The translations under genes were made by a program, and so were the position numbers. From positions 1 through 64,000 of the forward strand of contig CAIMEY010000082.1 in NCBI GenBank assembly GCA_903840165.1: DNA of 64,000 nucleotides. Reading direction: 5' to 3'. Each line of letters begins with the position of its first letter. Position 1 is the stretch's first letter. The notes beneath the pieces are model-generated. The model made no database searches, was not told the origin of the DNA, and saw only the letters and a program-made list of their open reading frames with translations. Source of the stretch: an uncultured Myxococcales bacterium. Lineage in GTDB: Bacteria > Myxococcota_A > UBA9042. This document shows positions 42,704 to 53,224 of this stretch, piece after piece.

Positions 42704-42864
42704 TCGCTATCCTATGGGATTCGCTGCCCGGAAACGCCCTTGGCGACCGTCAACATGCAACAACCTACTATGGCTAAGCCCACCTGGGCGTCGTTTTATG
42801 ACGCGCACAGCCTATCGCGGGGTCGCCCGCCCGGCAAGCAGCCCAACCAAGCCCTTCGATGCGA

Positions 42865-45800
42865 CTACTTGGACTGACCGATCGGCAAGGCCCATTCTTT
42901 CTTGAGGTCTTTGTCCTTGACGCAGTTCGCGTCCCCCCAGCAAGGGTCCTGTATGACGTGGCGTCCCAGGCTGTGCAGGTACGTGACCAGCAAATTGCGG
43001 TGCATTTCCGTGTATGTACCCTTGTAGCCATTGTCCTTGGGAAAACTATCGTCGGCGGCGGGCTGGGCAATGTACTCGTGGTGACCATGGACGTTGGCCA
43101 GGCAAATGCCACTGATTCCAGGATCTTCCCCAGCGGCAGGCGCTGGGTCGGTATTCAGCAGGTGGCAAAGGCCATCGCCGCCTTCGGGCTTGCTTGGGTC
43201 GAGCAAAGGGGGAGGCACGTCCTGACCGGTCAAAAGCCCAGAATCAATGGCAGCTTGCATGAACGATCGGTACGGCGCAGGAATCGCGGCGGTAGCCATG
43301 TTCATCAGGTTGTCGCGGCCGAAGAGGCCCATAGTCCGCGCCAACGCCAGACCCTGGGCAAAGGGCACCGTCATGTCGCCAACCGCAACCATGGCCAGCA
43401 AGTTCGTGCGCGCGTGCCCCGGCAATGGGTCGAGGAACATCCGATCCGCGACGGTGATGGCATCAGCCCCTTCGAGAATATTGGCCGCAAGTTGGACAAA
43501 CTGGCGAAACTCCGGGGTATTGCGCTGCTTGGCCAAGCCGAGAAAGGGCGTCTGCAGCGCCTGGCGGTGCACCAAGTGCCCATCGGGCGAAAGAACTTGC
43601 AAATCAAAGAAATCACCTTTGTCAGACGGCAAGGCGATGCGGAAGGAACCGTCGGCGGCTGCGACAGTCTGCGCAGTACCGGAGTTGCCCTGATTGTGCA
43701 GAACTACTTGACTTCCTGGAGCAACGGTCAGGGTCGCGAGGACCACCGATTGGGTGACCTGCGCATCAAGGCAAACGCCGGTTTGCGGATCCTTCCAGGT
43801 TTGCTTGGTTTTTTGCGAACAGCCGTCCGACTCGTTGTTCCACGAAAGATCGACCAGAGTATTGCCCTTGGCGTCGAGGCCCGCCGGACAGCCCACAAGC
43901 ATTGGACCCGAAAGGGCAATCACAAGGCCAGTGACTTTGTCGTGCAGGCGGGTCCGGATGAAAATGTCGGCCAGGCCCGCGCCCGGTACAATCGGCGTCG
44001 CCGCGACAATGAGGGGCTCAAGCGGTGCCGTCAAGGCCGTGTGGATGCCCCCCAAGGACACGCCGGTCATGAAATAGCTTTGTTGTTTGCCATCTTGGCC
44101 GATAGCGCCACCGACATCGAGCACGCCGTCCATGTCAAAATCGCCGGCGAGCAGGTGGGGCATGAGCTGTTCGGGCGTGGCCGTGTGCGGGTCAAAGGTC
44201 GGCTTGGGCGGCACGGTCTTGGCGTCCATGGCGTGCAAGACGCGAATTCCCGTGATATAATCAAGCGTTGTCTGCCTCATGGCGTCGCGCAAGCGAAAGG
44301 CGTCGGGGGCGTAATAGGCCTCGCCGGCCTCAATGAGGCAGTCGCCGTTGTCATCGGTGGCGCGACCTTTGACGACAAGTTCTTGGACAAAGCCGTTTTT
44401 CATCATCTTCTTAAGGGCATCGGTGTCGCTCATCGACTCCGGAAACTCTTTGTCCGCCGTGTTCGGAAACAGCAGGGCCCCAAGCGCCGCCCGCACCAGT
44501 GGAATGTAGGAACTGCCCTTTTGTGCAATTGTTTTCAAGGCATCTGGCAAAATCGGACCGTGGCCAACCGCGTCGATAGAGAAAGTGGCTATGCCCGCCT
44601 CCGCCAGATGGTCGGCCAAAAGCAGGGCTTCAACGCGACTCGTTCCTGTAGCGTGCGCATGAATATCCACTGGAAACGGCGGTTTATGGTTGGCCGTCGT
44701 CTTGGGGACGACCAGCATGAAGGGCACCCGCTCGTGAAACAGCGCCGGGTCGACATCGACTTGCCCAGAACGAACGTCAATTCGCCAAACGTTATCTGGC
44801 GTTGCGCGAAGATTGACCGTGTCATAGGTGCCAAAGACGAAGTGGGAAATGTGGTCGACCCCACCGGCGCCGACATCAGGAGCGAAGTTGTTGATAAGAC
44901 CGATGATTGGCTTCATGAAGGCGCCCTGCAACGTGTACAAGCTGTCGCCAGGGACCACGGGGTTGGGCGCTGAGGCCGGCCAAGAGCCATCGCCGTCAGC
45001 GGTGATACCCAGGTCATCGATCTCATGGAAAACAGGTGGGAATTCCTTGGCCAGCCAAGCGAAGGCGCCGGTGCCATACAGGCCGTCACGCAAGGCGCGA
45101 AAGGTCCGCGACAGGTCGCCGGTGGTCAGGGTCCAAGCCAGGGCAATGTCTTTCAATTCAACACCTTGCTTGACAAGAAACGGCAGGGCTCGCCGCAGGT
45201 TGTCGGTCTGGCTGTCGTGATTGACATAGGGCCATGGCGCGCGAATCGGCCCGTAGTCTCCAGACTTAGACCAACCTTTGATGCCGCGTGTCAGCACGAC
45301 CGCATATTGCGCGCCAGACTGCAGCGGCAAGATCGGGCGAATATCGAGGGTGTGCGTAGCAACTTCGTAGAAATAAAGCCATTTATCCGCAACACCGTCA
45401 CCATCGGTATCGACCTTGTTGTCCGGCGGCAACACGTAACTGTCATAGGCCTGATAGGGGTCCAGCGGCAAATACTGATGAGGATCAGCCTTGTGCGGGA
45501 ACCAGCCTCGGCCTAGGTCCAAGGGCACGACTTCGCCATAGCGCGGGTTGGGCTTGTCGGGCGAAATTGGGCTTTGCGCTTGAATATTCACAACAAAGAC
45601 GGTCGAATCGGTGACGGTCGAGACGTCAATCGGCGCGTCGAAGGCGACCGAAATGGGCGTAAGTCCAGAAAATCCTTCAATGGCGTCCAGATGGGTGCGT
45701 AGCGTCTTCTCGTTTTGCGTCGCCGATTCACGGCTGACGTTCCAACGATGCGCTCCATCGGCCCCAACAGACAGCATGATATCGTTGGGAAATGGAATGT

Positions 45801-45957
45801 CAGGCTGGGGCCGAAGCAGGGGTAGCCAGTTGGCGGTCGGTCCGGGCACCTCGCCGGGCAGTGCGGCAGGACCCAGACCCAAGGGCGGTTCCGTGGCACA
45901 TGCCGAAACCAAGACCGCAAGAATCATCAAAGATTTCACGTTCTTTTGCATTGCCAT
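42865..45957 (-). CDS. Large alpha/beta-hydrolase lipoprotein, VolA/Pla-1 lipase-like
   Basis: A 1030-aa exported protein. The signal ends VLVSAC (lipobox), followed by PQPDIPFPNDIML, the PFPND motif that begins VolA/Pla-1-type lipoprotein lipases. An Ig-like (SbsA-type) domain comes next (ISVAFDAPIDVSTVTDSTVF). The hydrolase core starts near residue 415 and contains a substrate-entry segment (FSIDAVGHG) and the nucleophile elbow GVSLGGIHT; a DMTVPFAQG segment near residue 900 could carry the acid. A CnaB-like beta insertion lies around residues 740-800. Probably a surface lipase or esterase releasing fatty acids; substrate unproven. Confidence 0.82.
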   Translation of the reverse strand: MAMQKNVKSLMILAVLVSACATEPPLGLGPAALPGEVPGPTANWLPLLRPQPDIPFPNDIMLSVGADGAHRWNVSRESATQNEKTLRTHLDAIEGFSGLTPISVAFDAPIDVSTVTDSTVFVVNIQAQSPISPDKPNPRYGEVVPLDLGRGWFPHKADPHQYLPLDPYQAYDSYVLPPDNKVDTDGDGVADKWLYFYEVATHTLDIRPILPLQSGAQYAVVLTRGIKGWSKSGDYGPIRAPWPYVNHDSQTDNLRRALPFLVKQGVELKDIALAWTLTTGDLSRTFRALRDGLYGTGAFAWLAKEFPPVFHEIDDLGITADGDGSWPASAPNPVVPGDSLYTLQGAFMKPIIGLINNFAPDVGAGGVDHISHFVFGTYDTVNLRATPDNVWRIDVRSGQVDVDPALFHERVPFMLVVPKTTANHKPPFPVDIHAHATGTSRVEALLLADHLAEAGIATFSIDAVGHGPILPDALKTIAQKGSSYIPLVRAALGALLFPNTADKEFPESMSDTDALKKMMKNGFVQELVVKGRATDDNGDCLIEAGEAYYAPDAFRLRDAMRQTTLDYITGIRVLHAMDAKTVPPKPTFDPHTATPEQLMPHLLAGDFDMDGVLDVGGAIGQDGKQQSYFMTGVSLGGIHTALTAPLEPLIVAATPIVPGAGLADIFIRTRLHDKVTGLVIALSGPMLVGCPAGLDAKGNTLVDLSWNNESDGCSQKTKQTWKDPQTGVCLDAQVTQSVVLATLTVAPGSQVVLHNQGNSGTAQTVAAADGSFRIALPSDKGDFFDLQVLSPDGHLVHRQALQTPFLGLAKQRNTPEFRQFVQLAANILEGADAITVADRMFLDPLPGHARTNLLAMVAVGDMTVPFAQGLALARTMGLFGRDNLMNMATAAIPAPYRSFMQAAIDSGLLTGQDVPPPLLDPSKPEGGDGLCHLLNTDPAPAAGEDPGISGICLANVHGHHEYIAQPAADDSFPKDNGYKGTYTEMHRNLLVTYLHSLGRHVIQDPCWGDANCVKDKDLKKEWALPIGQSK

Positions 45958-46033
45958 TCTCCCCTGGGCACGGTGCGAGCCCGCCTACCCTTGCTGCTGC
46001 TGAATCGCCCAGTATCCTGTTTCTTATCAGGGA

Positions 46034-47761
46034 CTACCATTGCCCGCGAACTTGAAAAGACCCCTGAACGACGCCGACCGCCGGTGCTGCGTGGCCCTGT
46101 GGGTCATCAAACGCGTGTCCCAGCAGGGCAAAGCCGGCGTCACCGCGCAGGACCGCTTGGAAGTGCCACGGCAGGGGCTCGACGACCTCGACCGCGCCGT
46201 CAAATTCAGAGCCTAAATCACGACTTGCCGCAGCACCACGGGGACCGGTTGGTGCGCCTCCCCGTAGAAAGGTCTGGTATGCGTCCGCATAGTCCGCCGG
46301 GGCTCGGGCAAAGACGGCTCCACCCATCAGCGAAAAATGCTCCGAAACATGAATCTTAACAACGGGATGCAGGTACATCGCCTGGGATACCGCACCGTGG
46401 GTCGGCAAACGGTCGATGCCAACGGGAGGCTGACTAGCGAAGCGAGGATCGCTGAAATTTTGCTGGGTTACACGAGATGCGCCCGCCATCACCACCGGGA
46501 AGAGCACTAGCCCTACCCGATAGTCCGAGGCAAAGCTGAAGTTGCGCAAGGTGCCGTCCAGGGGCTGGCCATCGCCACTGGCGACGCCGCCCTCGAGCCG
46601 CACGTGCACGTTGCGTCGGCTCAGGTCAATGCGCGCAACACCGCCATACTGCTCAATATCCAAGCTATCCTGGTGATCCATGGTGCGCAGCCAGGTGGTG
46701 GCGCCGTGGGCAATGACGCCTTCGGCCGAGACGCCAAAGCGCCAATCCCGGGCCGAAGCCGTGTAAGCTAGGAATGCGTCAGTGATTTGCACCGACATCG
46801 TCTGATTGGCGACGTCTGTCTGATGCCGCCACGCCGCGTAGAGGCCCGCGTGCAGGGACTGACCTTGGTACAGCAAAGCGATGATTTTATTGCGGGCATC
46901 GTCGGGGCCGCCGAAAACGCCATCGGTCGCTTGCACGCCGCGCACCAAGTCGTCGGCCACGACACGATCATAGGCGACAGCAATGGCTAGCGGGAACGCG
47001 TGCGCCGGATCGCCCTTGGACCACAAAGCTGCAGGCAAAATGCCATATTGCAAGCGATCGACGATGGTTCCGCCGCGGCGCAGTCCGAACTGCAGAGGGT
47101 CTTCGACGCCGCTTTGCGCGACCAGCCCCAGGCCCCAGCCCGACGCTTGACGGCCGATGGTAAACTGGCCGGCCAGGGTCTTGGCCTCTACATAGCCTTT
47201 GCGCAAGGTGATTCTTGACGCGCTGGAGGCATCGACATCTAGGGTGCCGCGGTCCAGGTCCCCTTCGATGGCCGCATCGACCGCGCGGATAAAGCCACGA
47301 TGTTCCGAGTGGTTAAAGCCCATACCAAAGCGCGCCCGGTTCCAAGATTGCCGAGAGGGGTCAACCACGCTGCTGCCATCAAAGGAGCGGCTGACAGCGA
47401 CGGCGCTCTGGGTGGACGCGGCGACACGGTCCCAGGCCCAGGCATGCCAGCCCTCTCTCTTGGCAAGTGCGGGCATCTCCTCATATTCTTCATCCGGCGC
47501 TTCGACAAAACGCTCGGCGGCCTGCGCAGTTGGCGAGGCATCCTCGGCAGCCTGTGCTGGCGTTGCCTGCGGAGGAACCGCAATCACTTCTGGTTGTTGC
47601 GTGGGGGCCGGTACCTCAGGCGCGGTGGTCAGACCCGTCGTGGCCGTTGCTGCAGGTAAGGGCTGAGGTTCCTGGGCTGCCAGAGGTGAAGTCTGGCCGG
47701 TGAAAGCCGACGCGAAAAGCGGCAGAACCGCTAACAAAACAACATGCTTAGATGAACGCAT
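46034..47761 (-). CDS. Outer-membrane beta-barrel protein
   Basis: A 575-aa protein started at the ATG at 47761 with GGAG four bases upstream. A signal peptide (VVLLAVLPLFASAFTGQ) is followed by an Ala/Pro/Gln-rich stretch to about residue 100 and then alternating amphipathic strands rich in Gly, aromatic and polar residues (FTIGRQASGWGLGLV, YRVGLVLFPVVM). The C-terminus ends FQVRGQW, an aromatic end residue as recognised by the BAM machinery. Looks like a porin or an alginate-export-type barrel; transported substrate unknown. It is 75 bases downstream of the hydrolase lipoprotein start on the same strand but transcribed before it. Confidence 0.82.
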   Translation of the reverse strand: MRSSKHVVLLAVLPLFASAFTGQTSPLAAQEPQPLPAATATTGLTTAPEVPAPTQQPEVIAVPPQATPAQAAEDASPTAQAAERFVEAPDEEYEEMPALAKREGWHAWAWDRVAASTQSAVAVSRSFDGSSVVDPSRQSWNRARFGMGFNHSEHRGFIRAVDAAIEGDLDRGTLDVDASSASRITLRKGYVEAKTLAGQFTIGRQASGWGLGLVAQSGVEDPLQFGLRRGGTIVDRLQYGILPAALWSKGDPAHAFPLAIAVAYDRVVADDLVRGVQATDGVFGGPDDARNKIIALLYQGQSLHAGLYAAWRHQTDVANQTMSVQITDAFLAYTASARDWRFGVSAEGVIAHGATTWLRTMDHQDSLDIEQYGGVARIDLSRRNVHVRLEGGVASGDGQPLDGTLRNFSFASDYRVGLVLFPVVMAGASRVTQQNFSDPRFASQPPVGIDRLPTHGAVSQAMYLHPVVKIHVSEHFSLMGGAVFARAPADYADAYQTFLRGGAPTGPRGAAASRDLGSEFDGAVEVVEPLPWHFQAVLRGDAGFALLGHAFDDPQGHAAPAVGVVQGSFQVRGQW

Positions 47762-47893
47762 CGGACTCCGCCGCGCCGCCAGCGCCAGGAAACCGCTGCA
47801 GCGTAGCACAGGATGCGCATGGAGACACGGCAATGGGGCTCCTGTGGCCATCTTGGGCCCCAGCTTACAGCGCCCACCGGCAGCCGAGATCCG

Positions 47894-48544
47894 CTACCCC
47901 TGGGCCGCTTCCGTTTTCTTAGCCCGCGTCTTGCGCGGCTCCCCTTCCGGGGCCGGCGGAGCCAACTGCAGCAGGAGTTCAGTCTGTGCTGCAAAGTGGC
48001 CGCGCATCTCAACAGCCAGCGCCGCGAGCTCTTCGTGCAAGTGTTCAATTTGCTTGGATGATGCCACGCCTAGCGAAGTCAAGGCATCCTCGCGCACGTC
48101 CGCGGGCAAGCGCAGCCAGGATTCAATCGCCTGCAGGCCCGGTTCGAACTTGCCGGCAACGCCGTGGGCGACTTGTTCCACTTTCTGAACAGCCTCTTGC
48201 TTCTCCTCCCGTGCGCGCTGGGCAACCCCATGGGCCGTCGTCTGCACCGAGGTCTGCACCGAATCAACCAACTCCTGCGCCTTCTTTTCAATGACTTGCA
48301 GCCGCTCCTGCGCCTCCTTACGACGCAGTTGGAACTGATCACGCACGCTAGCCCGCGCCTCGGCTACAGCCGTCAAGACGCTACCGCCAAGCGCTGAAGA
48401 ATGCAGGAATTTTTCAGCAAACGCGGCTGCCTTGTTGATCTTGGGCTGTGCTTCCGCGCCGTCATCGTGACGCACTGCATCCACATCGACCACATCGGTC
48501 GCTTGCTGGTCGCTCGAAGGCGTTGTCGTATTAGAACTGGTCAT
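47894..48544 (-). CDS. Phasin-like coiled-coil protein
   Basis: A 216-aa protein with AGGAG seven bases upstream of its ATG. It has a polar N-terminus, an amphipathic helical middle (RKEAQERLQVIEKKAQELVD, EKQEAVQKVEQVAHGVAG), a possible second helix, and a Lys/Pro/Ala-rich tail (RKTRAKKTEAAQG). This matches phasins of the PhaF/PhaI type, which coat polyhydroxyalkanoate granules and whose basic tails can bind DNA. No PHA synthase gene is nearby, so a general coiled-coil protein remains possible. Confidence 0.7.
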   Translation of the reverse strand: MTSSNTTTPSSDQQATDVVDVDAVRHDDGAEAQPKINKAAAFAEKFLHSSALGGSVLTAVAEARASVRDQFQLRRKEAQERLQVIEKKAQELVDSVQTSVQTTAHGVAQRAREEKQEAVQKVEQVAHGVAGKFEPGLQAIESWLRLPADVREDALTSLGVASSKQIEHLHEELAALAVEMRGHFAAQTELLLQLAPPAPEGEPRKTRAKKTEAAQG

Positions 48545-49043
48545 TGTAGATCTCCTCTGGCTCTGGGCCGGTGCGCAGTCGGCGCGCGAATGGCTAGGTG
48601 AGGCTCGGTGCGGACCTGCTATCGAGGTCCTGGCGCGGGCCCGGCATGTCGCCTTTGACCCCGCATCGCCACAGAAACCGACGTCGCAAATGGTTTGTAC
48701 TTACGTGAGATTCGCTTCTCCCTGCCTGCCAAGACCGCGACGGTCTCAACCCTCCCGGGTGCTGGGTCCAACGGTCGCCAAGACCGCCCCATCCCTGAAT
48801 TGGCCCCAAGATAACGCACCGCGTCAACCGTGTCAAGACCTGCAACGCACTGCGTCAAACACAGCGCATGGCTACGGTGACCGCTTGCTGCGGGTAGGTA
48901 TGATTCTCTTGAAATCGCTTGCGCTTTTGCGGGCAGTGCCGATGATCGTCGGGGTCATGACGCGCAGCGACGCGTCTGCGCCTTGAAGCGGTGCCTCGAG
49001 CCTGCTATCACGCGACCGCGCCTTGACGCCACAGGAGTTGTCC
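48545..49043. other. Divergent intergenic region, phasin-like gene and carboxylase gene
   Basis: About 500 bases holding the promoters of both divergent genes. Reading frames on either strand are short and not protein-like. No promoter pair could be assigned with confidence. Confidence 0.5.
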
Positions 49044-50600
49044 ATGACCAATCGCCGGGAAAAAGTGCTGTCCCGCCTCGATCAGCTCAACCGCGCTGCG
49101 GAGTTGGGCGGAGGCCAAGACCGCATCGATAAGCACCATAAATCAGGGAAGTTGACCGCGCGAGAGCGAATTGACCAACTGCTCGACGCCGGCACCTTTG
49201 TGGAACTCGATCGCTTGGTGACGCATCGATGCACTGATTTTGCCATGGAAACCAAGAAGATTCCGGGCGACGGCGTGGTCACCGGCTATGGCCAAGTCGA
49301 TGGCAGAACCGTCTTTGTCTTTGCCCAGGACTTCACGGTCTTTGGCGGCTCCCTTTCTGGAGCCTATGCTGAAAAAATTTGCAAAGTCATGGATTTAGCG
49401 ATCAAGACGGGAGCCCCTGTCATTGGCCTGAACGACAGCGGTGGTGCCCGGATTCAGGAAGGCGTCGAATCCCTTGCCGGTTACGCAGATATCTTCCTGC
49501 GCAACGTCCTGTCCTCAGGCGTAGTGCCGCAACTATCTGTCATTCTTGGCCCCTGCGCTGGTGGTGCGGTCTATAGTCCGGCGATCACCGACTTTGTGAT
49601 CATGGCGCAGAAGACCAGCTTCATGTTCATCACGGGGCCCGACGTGATCAAGGCGGTGACCCATGAAGAGGTCACGCAAGAGGAATTGGGCGGGGCGATG
49701 CAGCACGCCAGTCGGTCGGGCGTAGCGCATTTTGCCGCCGAGGATGAAGCCCAGGCCATTGCGATTACACGTGAATTGCTGAGTTTCATTCCCTCCAACA
49801 ATGTCGATGCGCCGCCGCGCAAGGCCTGCTCAGACCCGGTGGACCGCCGCGATCCCCGCCTGGGCGAGTTGGTGCCCGACGACCCCATGAAACCGTATGA
49901 TATGAAAGAGGTCATTGCGGCACTGGTCGATGATGGGTGGTTCTTCGAAATTCACGCCGAATTTGCCCGCAATATCCTCTGTGGTTTTGGACGAATTGGC
50001 GGGCAATCCATTGGTATTGTTGGTAATCAGCCTGCGATACTTGCCGGCTGCTTGGACATTGACGCCAGTGTCAAAGCAGCGAGATTTGTGCGGTTTTGCG
50101 ATTGCTTCCACATCCCGCTGCTGACCTTTGTCGACGTGCCGGGATTCTTGCCTGGAACTGCACAAGAATACGGCGGAATCATTCGCCATGGTGCCAAGCT
50201 GCTCTACGCCTACGCAGAAGCGACTGTGCCCAAGATCACTGTGATTACGCGCAAAGCCTATGGTGGCGCCTACGACGTCATGAGTTCCAAGCACATCCGC
50301 GGCGACATGAACTTCGCCTGGCCGACCGCGGAAATCGCCGTGATGGGCCCCGACGGTGCCGTCAACATCGTCTACCGCCAAGAGCTTGAAAAGACGAGCG
50401 ATCCCATTGCTGCCAAAGCCGCCTATGTCGAGAAGTACCGCGACACTTTTGCCAACCCGTTCAAGGCTGCGGAACTTGGCTTTATTGATGAGATTATTCA
50501 CCCCGAAGACACCCGGCCGCGCATTGCAGCCGCCCTGCACATGCTGGCGGGCAAGCGTGACAGCAATCCGCCCAAGAAACACGGCAATATTCCTTTGTAG
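49044..50600 (+). CDS. pccB: Acyl-CoA carboxylase carboxyltransferase beta subunit (propionyl/methylmalonyl-CoA type)
   Basis: A 518-aa carboxyltransferase that moves CO2 from carboxybiotin to propionyl- or acetyl-CoA. The ATG at 49044 has AGGAG six bases upstream; a TTG seven codons earlier is unlikely. Family motifs: [39 protein letters not shown] (N-terminal oxyanion region), [43 protein letters not shown] and [20 protein letters not shown]. It is closest to PccB/MMCD beta subunits (about 510-520 aa), but acetyl-CoA versus propionyl-CoA preference is not read here. No biotin carboxylase or BCCP gene is adjacent. Confidence 0.94.
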   Translation: MTNRREKVLSRLDQLNRAAELGGGQDRIDKHHKSGKLTARERIDQLLDAGTFVELDRLVTHRCTDFAMETKKIPGDGVVTGYGQVDGRTVFVFAQDFTVFGGSLSGAYAEKICKVMDLAIKTGAPVIGLNDSGGARIQEGVESLAGYADIFLRNVLSSGVVPQLSVILGPCAGGAVYSPAITDFVIMAQKTSFMFITGPDVIKAVTHEEVTQEELGGAMQHASRSGVAHFAAEDEAQAIAITRELLSFIPSNNVDAPPRKACSDPVDRRDPRLGELVPDDPMKPYDMKEVIAALVDDGWFFEIHAEFARNILCGFGRIGGQSIGIVGNQPAILAGCLDIDASVKAARFVRFCDCFHIPLLTFVDVPGFLPGTAQEYGGIIRHGAKLLYAYAEATVPKITVITRKAYGGAYDVMSSKHIRGDMNFAWPTAEIAVMGPDGAVNIVYRQELEKTSDPIAAKAAYVEKYRDTFANPFKAAELGFIDEIIHPEDTRPRIAAALHMLAGKRDSNPPKKHGNIPL

Positions 50601-50661
50601 AATAGCGATTGCATCCACATGGACAGCCCTTGGGCCGTCCGCTGAGCGAGGAGACCCACCC

Positions 50662-51174
50662 ATGCGCTGCACAGCTGCGGAGGCGGAAGTCCTGGTGTTC
50701 ACCTTCAAAGAGGGCCTGCTATCGGGCATGGCCCACGACTTGAAGCTAAAAGTTCATGACTTTACAATTGATTTTGACAACGAAACCTCCGCGGTCCGCG
50801 CCGAGTTCGCCCCCGAGTCGCTGCGCGTGGTCTGTGCCCGCCGCGACGGTGCCGATGAGCCGGAAGCCTTGTCCGTCCATGACTTGCGCGAGATCGACAA
50901 CCACGTGTCCATGGAAGTGCTGCATCCGGCGCGGTTTTCTGAACTTCGCTTTGAAGGTTGCCGACTTTCCCCAACGCATGTGCGGGGTTCTCTCACCCTG
51001 CACGGTCAGATTCACGAGTTGGACGTGGCCCTGAGCCAATCGGGGGAACATTGGCTGGCTGAAGCGCATCTCGATCAGCGAATCTGGGGAATTCGGCCCT
51101 ATTCCGCGGTGATGGGTGCGCTTAAGGTTCGTCCGGAGATTCTGGTGCAGGTCCGTGTGCCGTTGGCGCGCTAA
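50662..51174 (+). CDS. YceI-like lipid-binding-fold protein
   Basis: A 170-aa protein beginning at the ATG at 50662 with GGAG eight bases upstream, 61 bases after pccB. It has the YceI pattern: FTFKEGLLSGMAHDLKLKV (the first strand and the HDL motif), a region with HDLREIDNHVSMEVLHPARF, and GSLTLHGQIHELDVALSQ. YceI domains form a lipocalin-like barrel binding isoprenoids or fatty-acid derivatives. There is no signal peptide, so this one appears cytoplasmic. Its pairing with a carboxylase is probably coincidental; co-transcription is likely. Confidence 0.75.
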   Translation: MRCTAAEAEVLVFTFKEGLLSGMAHDLKLKVHDFTIDFDNETSAVRAEFAPESLRVVCARRDGADEPEALSVHDLREIDNHVSMEVLHPARFSELRFEGCRLSPTHVRGSLTLHGQIHELDVALSQSGEHWLAEAHLDQRIWGIRPYSAVMGALKVRPEILVQVRVPLAR

Positions 51175-51200
51175 AGGGTTGCTGACGCGCCACAGCAGCT

Positions 51201-53033
51201 CTACTCGATCGGCTTGACCTTGACGCGCGGCTTGCCGTCTGGGTCGTCGGCGCTGCCAGGGCGACGTACAGGCTTTTCTGCCTTGCGATCCGATGGCTTG
51301 GTAGAGATGCCGATCTTGTCCATACTCGTATCGCGTCCGGGGTCGACAACGGGGACTTTGGATTCAGCTGGCTTTTCAGGCGGTTTGACTACGCCCCTGT
51401 CGGCAGCGGGCGGCGGTCCCGGTCGTTGTGCGGTCGCGCCGTTCTTGTCCGTTGCAACCGGCGGTTTCTCAGGGGCAATCGGTGGTTTGGCAACTGCTGC
51501 TGGCAGAGGTGCCGTCGGCGTCGGAGCCGACGTCGCCGCCGGTTTGGCGGCCTCGGGAACGACAGGGCCTGCAGCGCTGGGCCCCTTTGTTGGGACAGTC
51601 CCGGCGGCGGGCAGGGTGTCGGGACACCCGTCTTCATCTTCAAAACCATTGCGATTTTCGGGCTGAAGCGGGCACAGATCGTGAATGTCCGGAATCCCGT
51701 CGCCGTCGTTGTCGCCCTCAGGACAGCCGTCGTCATCGTCAAAGCCGTCTAAGTCCTCGGCCTGATTGGGACATTTGTCGCTACTATCGGCGATGCCGTC
51801 GGCGTCGTTGTCGGGGTCGGGGCAGCCGTCGTCGTCCTCAAAACCATCTTTGTCTTCAGGGGCCATCGGGCATTTGTCGACGCCATCGAGCAACCCATCG
51901 TCATCGTTGTCCGGATCGGGGCAGCCATCATCGTCGTCAAATCCGTCTTTGTCTTCGGCCTCTAGGGGGCAGCGGTCGTCCTTATCGAGCAAGCCGTCTC
52001 CGTCTTTGTCGACCGGAATCTCTTGAGGATCAAAGCGTATTCCTAAGGCTGCGCGCACGGACGTCGAGCCTGTGGCACTGCTTGGGGCTCCGCCAAGGGC
52101 CGCGTACAAATGCCAAGCCTCGGCCACGGCGTAATCCGCACCGAGGGCCAAGTCCGCGACGGTGCCACCCTGCCCTGGAGCCGCGGCGATAGCGCCGATA
52201 GTCGTCTGTAATTCCGCACGGATCGCAAGCGCGTCGGCCAGTAAGCGCCGCGCTAGGCTTGCGCGCGCTAAGAACAGCGATCCGCCTTGCAGCAGATCGG
52301 TCGTCATCGCCTTGCCTTGCGCATCTACCTGCACCTGACCCGCCGCCGTGAGGGCATCGATCGTCAGGGTCTGCTTGGCCTGTAACCGCGCGCCAAGATT
52401 CAGGTCTCCTCGCCAGCCGCCTTGAGCGTAACTGCCGCCAATTAGCGCATCTAGGTGCCACGCGCCGCCCAGCCAGGTGTTGGCCGCAGCCGTGGGCACC
52501 CCGACGACGACGTGGACACCAATGTCCAGGGTACCCGGATTCAACTGCGCGTGATGAATCGCAAATCTGCCGTACAACCTAGCATCGCCGAAGGCTGGCG
52601 CGGCTGGAATCGGCACCTGAGCCAAGTCCGGGCCTCCCCCGCGCAGCATGACCGCGATCGGCAGGGTCGCGCCTAAGGCAATTCCGCGGGTAAGTCCTAA
52701 AGACCCGCCCAGTTGCAGCATCCCCAGATCGCCGATCAAGGTCTCTTGCACCCGCTGACCCGCCACATGGCTCGACAAGGACAAGGGCGAACGCCCATAG
52801 GACAGATCGGCGCGAAGGCCCCAGAATCCTTCGGGTTGAGGCGCAGAGCTGAGGGTCAGTAGGCCGTCATAGAGGCCAGGCGGCGTTTGCCACGTCTGCA
52901 CGTCGACGGCCGGTGCCTGCGCAGCCCACCCCGGCGACGCAAGCAGCGCCATAGCCAAGGCGAGCCCCAGGGGCCGTGCGAGCAGGGCCGAGGACAGACA
53001 ACCTTTTGTTATTTGGCGCAATGCGGCAAGCAT
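51201..53033 (-). CDS. Outer-membrane barrel protein with TSP3 repeats
   Basis: A 610-aa protein. A signal peptide (LGLALAMALLASPGWA) precedes a beta-barrel of about 300 residues (GFWGLRADLSYGRSPLSL, GARLQAKQTLTIDALTA). Four or five TSP3-type Ca2+ repeats follow (DKDGDGLLDKDDRCP, DNDDDGLLDGVDKCP, DNDADGIADSSDKCP, DNDGDGIPDIHDLCP) with intervening FDDDDGCPD units. It ends in a Pro/Ala/Lys-rich tail with charged repeats rather than the OmpA peptidoglycan-binding domain that usually follows. The start has only a weak GGGA ribosome site, so the N-terminal few residues are uncertain. It converges with the YceI-like gene. Confidence 0.87.
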   Translation of the reverse strand: MLAALRQITKGCLSSALLARPLGLALAMALLASPGWAAQAPAVDVQTWQTPPGLYDGLLTLSSAPQPEGFWGLRADLSYGRSPLSLSSHVAGQRVQETLIGDLGMLQLGGSLGLTRGIALGATLPIAVMLRGGGPDLAQVPIPAAPAFGDARLYGRFAIHHAQLNPGTLDIGVHVVVGVPTAAANTWLGGAWHLDALIGGSYAQGGWRGDLNLGARLQAKQTLTIDALTAAGQVQVDAQGKAMTTDLLQGGSLFLARASLARRLLADALAIRAELQTTIGAIAAAPGQGGTVADLALGADYAVAEAWHLYAALGGAPSSATGSTSVRAALGIRFDPQEIPVDKDGDGLLDKDDRCPLEAEDKDGFDDDDGCPDPDNDDDGLLDGVDKCPMAPEDKDGFEDDDGCPDPDNDADGIADSSDKCPNQAEDLDGFDDDDGCPEGDNDGDGIPDIHDLCPLQPENRNGFEDEDGCPDTLPAAGTVPTKGPSAAGPVVPEAAKPAATSAPTPTAPLPAAVAKPPIAPEKPPVATDKNGATAQRPGPPPAADRGVVKPPEKPAESKVPVVDPGRDTSMDKIGISTKPSDRKAEKPVRRPGSADDPDGKPRVKVKPIE

Positions 53034-53224
53034 GGGTCCCAGTTCGTGAGGAGGCCTACGAAGGTCGTGCCAAGGCCATGGCCGCCCAAGCCCGCGGGGC
53101 TATGCGGGTCCAAGTGCAGACTGCCCAAGCGCAAGGCGGTCGTCAACTGGGCTCACCAGTGCCAGGACGGGCTCAGTCTGCTGGCCGCGCGGCTCGGGCG
53201 CCATTGTCGCCGATATTCTTTCAA

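Noticed and set aside
42859..44973. 704-codon plus-strand open frame
   Set aside because: It lies wholly opposite the alpha/beta-hydrolase lipoprotein, has no motif or ribosome site, and arises from the high GC content.
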